A DNA stretch of 64,000 bases, taken from Marthasterias glacialis. Its lineage: Eukaryota > Echinodermata > Asteroidea > Forcipulatida > Asteriidae. Of this stretch, positions 1 through 12,900 are shown piece after piece (position 1 is the stretch's first letter; the number at the start of each line of letters is the position of its first letter). Position numbers and translations under genes: made by a program. The notes under the pieces were generated by a model. The model was not told where the DNA came from, made no database searches, and saw only the letters and a list, made by a program, of their open reading frames with translations. Location of the stretch: positions 3,604,501 to 3,668,500 of the forward strand of contig OU452232.1 in assembly GCA_911728455.2 (NCBI GenBank). The letters run 5' to 3'.

Positions 1-640
1 ATATTATCAGCTGCTTCACTATGTATTATTTCCAACTTTTACAGGGCATATGGACAAGGTGGTACGGCACACATCCCTTTAAGTTCAAATTTACGATTGT
101 CATTATAGTGCATGTGTTCTGCATCTTTCACCAGCATGAACATGGTGGTTGCCCAGGGCAGGGCACATCAGCTACAAGACTAATTGAAATATCCAACCAC
201 ACTGAATATTCAACAGTTTCCCCTTCTTGGGGCGGGGGCTAAAACACACTCAATGCTGGTCAAAATGGCGCAGCAAGATTGTATCCATGGGAACGAGAAC
301 TCAGTTACAAGTTCAGACTTGTAGCTGCCAATGGTATAAACTGTGACCTACGACCCCCCTTATTAACATAATAATCAGTACTGTACATTCTACTTGTTAA
401 GGGCTCACAAAGAAATCTGGACCACGGCTATGGCTTCATTAGCCATTAGCCAAAGTAACAGAGCCCTAGCCAAATCCAAAGCCCCTGTTCTTAGGCATAG
501 ATAATTTTACTACGTATATAAACTGCCATCAATCATTGAAAACCAAAAAACCTCAACCTATCCTACAGCAACTAAAGAAATATTTTATAGACAAACAGGT
601 GACCATATAAAGGACCAATAATGCAGTTAATGATAAGCGT

Positions 641-950
641 GTCATGGCCGAGCGGTCTAGTGCACCGGACTCAAGTTCTGGTGGTCACGTCATCGGGGTG
701 TGGGTTCGAATCCCGGTCATGACACTTGTGCCCTTCAGCAAGATGCTTTACTATAATTGCTTCTCCTCGCCCAGGGGTATAAATGGGTACCTGTGAGGGT
801 AGAGGTTGATATTGTGTTTGGAAAAGCCTTCGGAGCGCCACGGCAGCTCGGGGCTGTATACTCCCCAAGGAGCCGAGAAAGATTACAGGAATGTTATTGG
901 CCCAATGACCATGGCACTAATGTAAAGCGCATCGATACATCATAGTAAAA
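641..950 (+). repeat. SINE with tRNA-Leu-like head
   Basis: The head has a box A (TGGCCGAGCGGTCTA), an anticodon-arm-like stretch ACTCAAGTTCTGG and a box B (GGGTTCGAATCCC), closing with an acceptor-stem partner of GTCATG, so it resembles tRNA-Leu(CAA). It runs on without an ordinary 3' end into a tRNA-unrelated body that recurs in this window (for example near 7870-8095, 23330-23515 and 31955-32245). Best read as a tRNA-derived SINE, not a functional tRNA gene. Confidence 0.75.
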
Positions 951-1443
951 TGCGCTACATAAGAACTACTCAATGGCTTGTAGTTTAAATCCCAGTTCCC
1001 AGACCAGGTTCACTTTGGTCAAGTCCCCTGTATTAATATCCCGTTTAAAAAGACAGGCTCTGGGAAAACCACCCAAGGGATTTCATTGATTGAATCGTAA
1101 GAGCTTGCTCTAGCATCCGCAGCAAATCTTTTATTGAGGTAGCTGGTACTTGTGTATAACCCTAAACTACATGTATGTATAGCCAAAGCATGCTACCAGC
1201 CGCTGTTGAGGTCAAAGTTGAATATGCTTAAAAGTGAGGGAGCTGAACCTGACTTGTTCTGCAAGTATAAAGTCAGTTCTTCGGTCTATGTTTAGTATCA
1301 ATATCCTAACTTGTTTTGTTGGAACCAGAGAATGTGACCTATGAGTATGGAACCTGAATAACTCCCAGAACCTGAAACAAGGATTTCATTTTATGACACT
1401 TTCTGTGACACTTGGAAATGTTTATTCCAGGCAAAAGTAATGC

Positions 1444-1483
1444 TTTCATTTGTGAAAGAAATTTCATTCTTTCACAAATGAAA
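1444..1483. repeat. Perfect 17-bp hairpin
   Basis: TTTCATTTGTGAAAGAA at 1444-1460 is perfectly complementary to 1467-1483, with a six-base loop. No flanking gene is recognised. Could be a short palindromic mobile remnant. Confidence 0.7.
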
Positions 1484-1648
1484 TAATTAACTTTGTACCT
1501 TTGAAAAATATTCGGTTTTATTTTCCTTCAGACTTCGATAGTACAAGGGTTACTATTTATATCCTGAACATAAAACAGAAAGTATCATAAAATGGTAGGG
1601 TGCCTTCCAACAGCTTGACGGGGCTACAGGGTTGGACGAGCATACACA

Positions 1649-1700
1649 CCGTTGTGGGGACAGTTATACAACGGAACAAAGGTCCCCACAACGGTTTTTT
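1649..1700 (+). repeat. Perfect 13-bp stem followed by a T run
   Basis: CCGTTGTGGGGAC (1649-1661) pairs with GTCCCCACAACGG (1682-1694), and TTTTTT follows directly. The stem is GC-rich in AT-rich DNA. A small structured RNA ending at a pol III-type T run is conceivable, but no box A or B is visible, so no RNA gene is claimed. Confidence 0.5.
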
Positions 1701-3962
1701 CTTCGTCAAATCCCACAACTAGGCGTTCCAAATAATGTGAGTACTTGTCTGATCTGAGAAGCGAGGCCCCGACAAGTGCTATTTGAGCGCCAACTTCCCA
1801 TAGCTTTCATACCAAAGCATAATGGGATAGCTGACCGGAACTACTTTCAATGTGTGCATTCCACCTGAAACTCTTCCCGGATTAGCAAAAAGATCGTAAA
1901 ATAATTAATCTCACAGCGAAACTGAACTGTTAAATTATTTTACAAGCCTTAGGTTGATACAAATGTACACGTCTTCTGGTAAAAAATGTGTTGAAAGTCC
2001 CCCCCCCCCCCAGTAACTAAAATTTTAAACAACTTTCCACCACCTTTTGAACTGCGTCATTGTCTTTTGTGCATAAGTTGATATGCTACACACAGGTGTT
2101 GTTGATAGACGGTTATTATTGTGGGCGAGGCCTAACGGATTGATCTATTTGTGGCTGCGCAACAAAAAGAATTAGATTGCAGGTCTTGGGTTTGTGTTGT
2201 GTAAATGTGTAAATATAAAAAAAAATAATAATAAAATTAATAAAATTAAAATAAAAATGCTTTCCAGTTGCAGACTCTATTCAAATATTGGTTCGCAATT
2301 TTCAACACACTCAACCCATGACCAAAGCTCCAATTTAATAACTGTGACCTCGTACAAAATTGGCAAGTCAGTTTGTCTGTCTTGACTGAGACATGAAACA
2401 GGCACTACATCATGGTATACTACAAGTACAACTCAACTAAAACTAGACTGCTATTTCATGTATTCAGTAGTAACAAAGCCTTTCTCGTGCATAGTGTGTT
2501 TTAGTGTGTACATAGGATAGGATGTGTGTACAAGAAAGTGTGCTAAAAAAGCCGTGCTGTACTTCTAAAGCAGGCAAATACATACAAAGTTTAAATATAC
2601 ACCATCAATCCACACTAAAAAATAAAATATTACATGATTCAGTTTCAATTCAGACTTTTTTACATTTGTTACGATGATCTAAAATTAAGTATAGTTATGT
2701 AAACTGTACATTATTGATACACCTTTATTTGTGCTGTGGTGGTCCCTGTTGCCTGCAGGCTACATGCCTAGTCATTTGGGAGCTTGTACAAGTTCCCCAA
2801 GTTTGTTTGCGATCCGCGTTTACAGTTTCCATTTCGGTTTTTGAGAGAGTTCTTTAAACATAAAGAAACTTTAAAACAAAGGGGGGAGACTTGGAAAGGT
2901 TCCCTGACCTCTTTAAGAGCGAAAAGAATGGGTTTGACTTTTCAATGGTATCAGACTGATTTTAGTTTAGAATCATGTATGTATGAGGTGAGTGTCCTTG
3001 TCTTTGGTTACGACATTATCTTTGGCCATGGCTTACGGCTATCTAGCCACAGCCGATTATCATGGAGCATTTGTTGTTGTTTTTTGCCAACTCAAAATCA
3101 ATCTAAGGCCTTGTCCAGCTGCTGCTTTTGCTAAGGGTGCTACAGTGGGCATTCTGTGCTTCAACGCTTGTTCACGTGAAGATGAAGCCGCAGCTACAGC
3201 CGCTAATTTGGACATGGCTCAACCAAACTGAGGAATGAAGGGAAAATAGTCAGGCCCCCTTCTAGGTGTGGTGAGACTCGGCATCCATAAATGCTATTGC
3301 ACAAAGGGAACAAGACCAAGTTAGCGGCAGCATGATAAGGCCCAGCCTAAGCCATGAGTTTACATAATTATTTCCATGGTGTTACAACAAACCTCTCTAG
3401 ATTGTATCTCCACCATGCAAAGTTTCAAATTCTACTCATGGGAGATATTTCCATGGTGTGAACTTGTCTTAAGAGTTGCCAAGACTTTGAGTGAAGATTT
3501 ATTGCAGTATCTAATTGGTACAAAAAAACCTAAACAAAATCTCACAAATATTTTGTCACAAAATCAAAGTTAAATAGTTACAACAAACAAAAAAAACAAA
3601 CAAATTCACAGCACAACTAAAAAACGATCTCTCCCCCCAAAAACTCTCTGAACTTCAGAATACTTCCACGGGCTAGTATTGGTTTCCTTCACAAAGTTCC
3701 TGGAAAAAAAGCCAGTTTATATTGCATGTAGCTAAAGAAGACGCCTTAAAAAAAGCCTTTGTATCTCTGAACGTTCAACTAGCACCGAGCTTATTCTATT
3801 GGCCAATGGCAATGACATGTGAAAAGAACCAATTGGCCAATCAAAAACAAGACTTGGATTTACTGTTGCTATGGGTTACCTCCAGCGACTTGACACATCT
3901 TCCTCCTTTCCTGACTGCAGCCTGTACAGAGGGGGTTGACAAGGGCTTGGAAGGTGAAGCTT

Positions 3963-6900
3963 TTAGGCGAAGTACATAACTCGGAGGATGTCGTCATGAA
4001 CTTTGACTGCTCGCATCATGTCCTCGATGCTACGGCCGCCGCTGGTACTCGTCGTGTGGCTGCCATCCCCACTTTGGAACAAAATTAAAACAGTGAAGAC
4101 ATGAGTGATGCTACAACATACGAAAAGAATGTTACGGGATGGTACAGTTTGGGCTACTGATCCGATTCACCTGACGTCATCATCACAACAATTTTGGTTG
4201 CGCGATTTTGGGAGTCGATTTCAACATGTGTTCCACAGTGTAGTGGACATTTTAGACGGCGGGGTGTTTACACCATCATTTTTACATACTTTAGGGATGC
4301 TAGGTGGTAGCAGACTTGGCAGGTAAATCCATTGTCCCCGGAAATGTGCGCATGCTCGGAATGGAGTAAACAATGGAAAATTACTTAGTATGTCTGCTGC
4401 CCCCTAGCATCCTCACCCATTAGGGTCTTCCCAATGAGCATCGTAACCAAAGGACGCAAATGTTGCGATTGGGATCCAAAACCCCTTGTATAAGGTTGTC
4501 ACAATAAATTGTGCAGATGGAAAAATTGTACTCACTTGCTGTTTGTTCCGGAATGGTGACCACTGCATAAGGGTAGGGAAAGAACAACACATAGAACATA
4601 AATCAATATCATCAAGTAGAAGCTCTCAGATGTTGGTTATTAGTCAACTTTTAAGGGTGTGCAAAACAGCGGCAGTTCCCCTTAAGGATATGGCATACGC
4701 ACTCCTCAGTATCATGCTATGTTGTTATTGTTTAAAGCGAATTTACCAAATAAATATATGAAGTGGACGATATTAAAAGGTCAGCCGGTAGGAGGGTTAA
4801 TAGAATGAAGTAAATTTTACCTGACATATCCGTCATGGTCCTTCTCCACCAGATGGTAGCGTGCGCGGAATGCCACCAAGTGCGCATAGTAGGCTGGTGC
4901 CGGGATGGACACGCTGCGAGTGCAGCGGACATACGTATGGCACAGTTGATAAGTGAGGCACTGAAGGTCATCAGCGGTGAAGTCATTGTCATCCCATAGG
5001 ACGTGGTAGTGGGAAGGCCGACTGGTTCCCTGTGTGTCAAAAAAGTGCAGCCATATTAGGCAACTTTAGTTTCATGTAGTTTCATTATCAGTCCATATAA
5101 TTTTGTATCGCTCCCTAAAACACTGGTCAAAATTACCCAATTATCAGTACACTGCAGAGGTTGAATTAAAACTCAATTATTGTGTGAGTATCAACAGTGT
5201 CCAGAATAAAGGTAGCTTAATTGTTAGGCCTACTGTTTCATAACTAGTCTACAGAAAATTTGGGCGAGTTATTTAGTATCAACACCAGTACACACTAAAA
5301 TTATTAGTTTAACATTGTATATCTAGTCAATAGGCTTTTATATTTGCCCCCCAACACAAGTCCATATCATGAAAATACAAGAATGACAGCAGAGCTAATA
5401 AGAGACTCATTTTGGCCTTAAAATTGCAACAATAACACTGGAAACTAAAATTGTTCCAGTTTAAAATTGTGAAATAAACAATCCATATCTTTTGATATTG
5501 ACCCCCAACAAAAGTCCATTAGTATCTCAACTCCAGCATGACTGTAAAGTTAAAATGAAACTCACTTTAATGAGCAATACCAATACAAACTGGTAAACAT
5601 TATACAAAAAAATATAATCAGTCCATAGCTTTTTATAATGGCCCCCTAAAACAAATCCATTTTTACTTGAAACAGCAGCATGAATACAGAGGTAAAAACT
5701 CGTTCAGGTGAGTAAACACAATATCAACACTGGTACACAGTACAATGATCATAGCTTTATATTGTACTGGTCCCCAACACAAGTCCAGCGTTACCTGAAT
5801 ACCAGCATGAATGCAGAGGTACAAATCAAACTCATTTGGGTAATACAATATCAACACTGGTACACACTACAATGATCATAGCTTTATACCATAAGATAAC
5901 CAGTCAATAGCTTCTTATACTGCCCCCCAACACAAGTTTATCGTTACCTGAATACCAACATGAATGCAGAGGTAGAAATCAAACTCATTTGGGTAATACA
6001 ATATCAATACTGGTACACACTAGAATGATCTTAGTTTCATATCATAAGATAACTAGTCAAAAGCTTCTTATAATGGCCCCCAACATAAGTTCATCGTTAC
6101 CTGAATACCAACATGAATGCAGAGGTAGAAATCAAACTTATTTGAGTCAAAAGCTTCTTATAATGGCCCCCAACATAAGTTCATCGTTACCTGAATACCA
6201 ACATGAATGCAGAGGTAGAAATCAAACTTATTTGGGTGAGTAATACAATATCAATACTGGTACACACTAGAATGATCATAGTTTCATATCATAAGACAAC
6301 CAGTCCATAGCTTCTTATACTGGCCCTCAATACAAGTCCATTATTACCTGAATACCAGCATGACTGCAGAGGTAGAAATCAAACTCATTTGGGTGAGTAA
6401 TACCAGTATCAACAGTGGTGCCCGCTGGAATGTTACCACTCTTCCCAATCTGCTCCTTCTTATCGGCGCAGAAAAGTCTGGTGTGGTGGCGCTTTTGCAC
6501 AGCGATGAATGTGATACCGGGCTGGTACCCTGCCTCCAGGGACATGCAGGCTTCACGTAAAGCTCGAAGTTCATGTGCCAGAACCTGTGAAGCATTCAAA
6601 TCGTTTTAAATTCATTCCATGTAGTATTGTTGAAAAGAAACAAAAATTTAACAATATTTTTTTCATCCATTTTATGGTCATATTAACCCTTGCAACACAA
6701 TTCATATCTGTATTTATAATCATCACAACATGTCCAGACTTGGCTAAAATTGTTGACTTTATTACACGTTTTTTGCTGAAAAAACGTCAACGTTAACAAC
6801 AACAAAAAACACTATAAAACAGAAATCTGTTTAAACTGCCTCTAACTACCGGACAAGCTCGATGGTCTAGTGGTCAGACACATGCTCTAGAATGGCAAAG

Positions 6901-9900
6901 GTCGTGGGTTCGAATCCAACCCCGAGTAATAGGCTCGTGGGTTTTTTCCCCCCATAGGACTTTGGGGAAAGCAGTGAGTATAGTCAATTCTTATCAGACA
7001 TCGGTGTATGTGTAAAACACAGATAATATTCTTTATCCCCAATGCAAATTTAACATCAATTAAACGAAATTTGTTTAGTTTTAATCGAAATGTAGATGTT
7101 ATGTTAACATGGAAAACATTTGAAAGCGTCAAACAAGTCAAAGTAAGTCAAATCTTGTGCGGGTGTTATGGGCATTATGCTTCAGCCTCAAATGAGTTTA
7201 TAATTGAAAAAAACTATGTTATCAATGTTGCAATTATGTACAAAAAAAAAGGATAATAGTAAAATTGTGTGTTCTGTTTCTTGTTTGGTTATTGTTTTAC
7301 CTGTGGAAACTGGCCCTCGCTGACTCCATCTCGATACAGGATGATCCGGGCGGGCTTGTAGCGAGTTGTCTGGTAGAACTGAATCAGAATCTCACGTACC
7401 ATGACCTTCAGGTCCGCTATGATTTCCTGTCGGTGCTGTTGGACGTGGACGCTAGCCGTGTAGCGACTAGGGTGGGCATCCATGCTGCCAACAACCTGAG
7501 AAGATAATGTGAGTGGTTGCCAGTTTATAATAACAATAAAAATAAACGGCTTTTACATTGCACCCTTTAATAACTCAAACAGGGTCCGGAGGTGCTTCAC
7601 AGAGATATAAAATACCTAAATTTAACAAAAATAACAAATGCAATGGAAACTCAGCACACCAAACCTTGGTGGTAGCCGATTGCTTCAGCAAAACAAAAAA
7701 TGCACAAGAGAAATGTAAACGGTTAAAATACATTCGCAAAAACAAAAAACAAAAAAGTTAAAACCAGAAACCAGTTGGTAACAATAATAACAATATGTCT
7801 TTAGTATGCACTTTTTCAAGCCAAGTAGGCCTCTCAAAGTGCCTTACACTATTTCTTCCCCTGTTCATCAGGCCCAAGGCTTTCCTCAAATCAACTCCTT
7901 AGGAGTATGCAGCATCGGTAACCAAATGGATGCACAGATTGCTTACCGCTCACGTCAACAATCTCTACCCTCGCAGGTACCCAAATTACTCCTGGGTGAA
8001 GGGAAGCAATTACAGTTAAGTATCTTGCACAAGGACACAAGAGTCCCAACCAGGATTGCAACCCACACTCTGATGACTCAGCCAATAGAACTTGGGAATT
8101 ATCTAGGGACTGTAGGTGGCAGCAGACTAACCAGGTAAATCCGTTGTTCTCTAAAAAGTGTGCATGCTCCGAATTACGTAAACAATAGAAATTTACCTGT
8201 TTTATCTACTACCACCTATGTCCCAAAGTCCCCCATTGTTTGACCACTCACACACACACACACCCTTACATATGGCAGTTACGGGGTCCTCTTATTGTTG
8301 TTCTATTGTTCCCTTTTCTGAAGAATTCCTCTGTGGGATACCATTTTAACAAAACAAAAATTGTGGGGTAGCATTGTTCCATTGTGTAAAGTTCCCCGTA
8401 AGTTGGTGAGTGTTAAGGGCACCCATTCTTACACAACAGCATGAATCTATTTCAGAAACTTTGTTTTCAACCTGAATATTTCATTTTACAGCAAATTATG
8501 TAACTAACACTGATACTTTATGTTCCGAGCCTTGGTAAATTGTATAAACAAATTGTCACTCACTGCAGCAATGGAAGGTTTCTTGTCATCTCCAGCAGGG
8601 GGATGTGTGACGTCAGCCCCTAGGAAAATAACCGGCTGGCGGAACAGTGCGGGTCTGTCAGAACATAACAATAAATACAAATGAAAACAAACAGTGGTTA
8701 GGATATTAATTTTGCATTGTTACAATGGCAAACTCTATACTTAAGGGCCCTGTATACAAACAGCAAAAAGTACAACGTAAAATACAGAGCAATTAACAAA
8801 AGCCATAAATCAAAAACAGAAAACAGTTTAAAGCAATAAAAAAATTACATAGAGCACAGTTAAAACTAAAACAACTCTAAGCGAGGTGTATAATAATAAA
8901 AACAACAACTAGAATATAATATAAGAAATAAAAATACAAAACCAATATACATATATATACAAAAAAATTAAACAGACAAATCATAGAAGTAAAAATACAA
9001 CAAGATGACAGTACATGCCCCTATACTGCAAAACCCACCCTCAAATCCAAGTGAGAAATAGAGGAAACGCAAATAAAATAAACAATGCCACCGCAAAAAC
9101 CCATACTCAAATACAAGTAAAATATAGATAATGATGGATATAAATTACAGGAATGGTACTTTTGGGATACTGTATGTGTTTGTACTGAGCAGATGAAATC
9201 ACCACATAGTTTATCTATCATTCAAAACCACAGTGGATGATACTGAATGGTCAGACAGTGGGAGGGTTGACTGTGTACTGTGTGAATGCATTAATCACAT
9301 AATATCACATTGTAGGCTTGCATAGTTTATCTATCATTCAAAACCACAGTGGATGATATTCAATGGTCAGACAGTAGGAGGGTTGACTGTGTACTGTGTG
9401 GATGCATTCACCACATGATATCATATTGCAGGCTGGCATAGTTTGTCTATCATTCAAAACCACAATGGATGATATTCAATGGTCAGACAGTAGGAGGATT
9501 GACTGTTTACTTCGTAGAGGCATTCACCACTATTTAGGGCTGGCATAGTTTTTTTACCAATCAAAACCACAGTGGTTGATGCTGAACATGTTGAATGGTC
9601 AGACAGTAGGAGGGTTATTACTAATATTTCAATAGGTATTTCCTTTGTGCTTAATCAAAGTGCCTTTACACCAATAGTACAGTTTCTGAATGAGAAAACG
9701 TTATAAGACTTGTATAAAAACATCATTGTTAAAACCCAACTGAAAAAAAATTCCAACAAAATGAAGCTTTATTTCCATTAAACATTCCAACAGACGTGTG
9801 CAGAAACCAAACCCCACTTTTACCCTCTCCACACATAATTTCGACCTGTACTGTATCAAGAAACACTATGAATACAGTACATTACAAACACAATTAGGAT

Positions 9901-12900
9901 GTAAGGATACGTTCAGAAACGGACACTGCACTCACCTTTGATTGGGCACCAGGATGTTATTGACCCCTCCCAGTTTGACATTGATCTTGAGGCAGAGGTT
10001 TGACAGGGTCTGGGCCGTGGTGCGGTTGACGTTCTTCATTTGAACGCACTGTGTAGCAATACCTAGGAGTGTGTCTCCTATTCTCTTAACCTCGGCTGCA
10101 GAAGAAAAACAAACAAAACTCAGACAAATCCTAAAACAACAACAACAAAATTTCAACTACGGAGCAACAATAAGCTAATTGCGAGTAAAATTTGAATAAT
10201 GTCTGGTACAATGACTTGCTAAATCACAAGTACCGCTTAAAATTGAATTAAAAAAAACCGCTAAAAATTGTTAATGGCCTCACGTTTCGAACCAAGCAGA
10301 GTCCTTCTCAAAGGCTAAATGACAACACAACACACACACATACAAATACACTGAATTAACATAAGCAGTCAAGTGGAAAAAAGTGAAAAGAGGCAGTCAG
10401 AAGATGCAAGGGATGAACAATGCAGAGTGAATTCCTCAGACTATAGAGACAGTTGCTACGTCAAATGGTTCAGGGCAAGCTTTTGAATAGCAATCTCCAG
10501 ATGAGCAAGCCCTGGTACCATTGCCATAAACAGTCATTCGGAATTGTGTATGAGTGGTCTCCGTCTCTCACATAACTACGCAAAAGCTTGCTCCAAATCA
10601 TGTGACATAACAACTTTCTCTAGTCCGAGGAATTCAAATTAAAGTGCTAACTTGTGGCTTAGCAAGTCATTGTACCAGACATCATTCAAATCTAATGCGC
10701 AAATGGCTTATTTAACTAGAACAGGGAATCTTTCTGACTAAAACTCCGTCAGCAAATCTGCAAAAAACTTAGGGTTGGCGACTAAAGAATCACTGATTTT
10801 CTTTTGAGTTTTCTAAAACTTGCTGAATTGTCTTCCAGTGTTACATTATAACCACCGAGGCTGCATGCCATGCCATGTGTGACCTAACAGATCGATCTTG
10901 CATGTTTCCACTTCAAAGGAATTAGATGAACAATATCAGTTTGCAAACTGGCTTCCACCGAGGCTGCATGCCATGCCATGAGCGACCTAATTGTTTGATC
11001 TTGCATGTTTCCACTTCCAATGAATAAGAAGAAAAATATTAGTTTGCAAACTGGCTTCCATATACAGCTATCCCTTTTTCACAAAAACTGGCTCCAGCGA
11101 TCTGCCCAGGCAATGCATTGAGCCGGTTTTTCTTTGACAATTTTTATATAGGAAAAACTTTATACATGTTTCGTAAAGATTTTATGTCATAAGTTGGCTT
11201 TCCCACCAGAATGTTTGAAAGACGTGTAAAATTACCATTTTTTTGCATTTATTTTTTTAACTGCTTACCATAGACTGGAGTCTTTCCCGGCAGCACCACC
11301 ACGATGAGCTGTAAGTCTGGGAACTGTCTCTTGAGATAGCGGAACATGGGTTCTACCTGATCAGCCCCCTGGGCATACTTGCAGAAGACCGGCTGGCTGC
11401 CGATGGGCATGCCAGCATCACTGGAGATCTTCTGGAGTTGACTTGTGAAGTTTCTGTCAGTAAGACAACAACAATTGTTCTTATCCACTTGACCCCAGCG
11501 ACTCTCTAATCACTTACCGATTTCAAGGACAAAGAATTGAGGGTACACTACACACGCATTAGCCTTTTTGAGATATGGTGGACACATTACACGTGCACAA
11601 CAGGGTTTGGGTAAATCTGTCTGTATACACCCAAACCAAACAGTGCACTCATATAGTGCACTCATATTTCAAAAAGTCTAACTGTCTGTGTGTGTGGGCG
11701 GTTGACGTGCAATAAGCTCAGAAGGTTCTGTGTGTGGCGGGCTCAACACTGGGTAACGCGTTGACTCGCTATAAAGGCTCATTGTGTAGTATGCACCATG
11801 CATGCATTCAGGGTGTCACACTTGGATGACCGGGTAGAAACAGGGCCAAAAGGCGCAGGAATCAACAAGCAAATTCACTCTTTTACAGGGATATTTGTGT
11901 AATCTCCAACTCCAGACCTTTGTTCCTTTGTCTGACAATGACACACCAGGATTTCAATGGATTAAATGGCTGCCATAATTGATTCCATTGTTCTCAGCGC
12001 CAAGGTTAGCCATGGCCATAAATCGGTGGTGGCTTACGGCCTAGAGACAAAAGAAAGTTTCTATGCAAGTTTTCTCTTTTTTTCTCAAAGGAAAACTACA
12101 AATGCCAGCGCCAAAGACCACCATGTTTGGTTTCTTTACTTCCTTAAATCATGGTTTTATTTCGACAATAATATTCCACCTAAAAATATTTTCAGTAGTA
12201 CGGTAAAAATTGGGAAATAGCCAGCAACAACTGGTTAAATGCCCCATTATTTTCTTGACTTTCACAGTGTTTCAGACAAAATTGTTTGTCAATATCTTTG
12301 TTCTTATTTTTTTTTTTAATATAATAACAAATCCTGAACTTTGTCCCTTTAAGCAGATTTGGCTACCAAATTCCGGCTAAAACTTTGGACTTACTTGAGT
12401 GCTTCTTCCTTGCACTGGTGTTGCTGGGCAAAGCAAGCGATGGCCCAGGTATGGATCTTGACTCCTGTGTGGAACTGTTTGCCTCTCATGTCCCATACAC
12501 CCTGGGCTGGTATTGCCAATGTTCGACTACTCTGCGGTTGCTGTAACACACACACAATAAAAAAAATCATTAACCCTCTTGGTCTTGGTAACATTTTGCC
12601 AGCAAGTTGATCAACCATTTGAAACGATTCAATGGAACAGGTGGTGTACGGCGGAACAAGTGCACAGAACTAACTGTGTATGTGAATTCCCTGGCATAGT
12701 ATATTTATCATTCATAAATGACTAAGAGTGTTCCAACATTCTAATGGGCCTTACTTTTGACTGCAAGAGGGCACCCTTTGGGGGTAGATTGTGGGTCAAA
12801 CCATACAGATAGTGTGGTAAACTAGATGCAATTAGACTTCCAATAAAGCAGTTAATATACAATTTTTGAGGGTTTTTCTTATTGACAGTTTTACAATGTA

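Larger units (their letters stand above)
1..3962. other. AGO 3' flank / downstream spacer
   Basis: No coding exon recognised on either strand. The part next to 3962 should contain the AGO 3' UTR. An AATAAA-type hexamer on the minus strand (TTTATT on plus near 3497-3502) is one possible poly(A) signal among several, not proven. The rest holds a tRNA-Leu-type SINE (641-950), two perfect hairpins (1444-1483, 1649-1694), a poly-C run near 2000 and AT-rich DNA. Confidence 0.5.
3963..8654 (-). other. AGO: AGO PIWI domain (exons 15-19)
   Basis: RNase-H-like slicer domain. Exon 15 (8654-8564) carries catalytic Asp in GADVTHP. Exon 16 (7495-7301) carries the Glu finger (HRQE) and the second Asp (YRDGVSEG). 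Exon 17 (6584-6348) carries QKRHHTRLF and the end [10 protein letters not shown]. Exon 18 (5029-4821) carries catalytic His in YYAHLVAF. Exon 19 (4071-3963) encodes the tail ending MYFA and the stop TAA (TTA at 3963-3965 on the plus strand). Confidence 0.95.

Noticed and set aside
641..725. A functional tRNA-Leu gene
   Set aside because: Boxes A and B and the leucine-like anticodon stretch are present, but the head continues into a body shared by several dispersed copies, with no pol III T-run directly after it. It fits a SINE head better.
5663..5857. A duplicated functional AGO exon
   Set aside because: The copy keeps exon-like codons and a donor but has no acceptor or upstream exon part, and a small deletion shifts the frame before the conserved end. 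Treated as a repeat unit.
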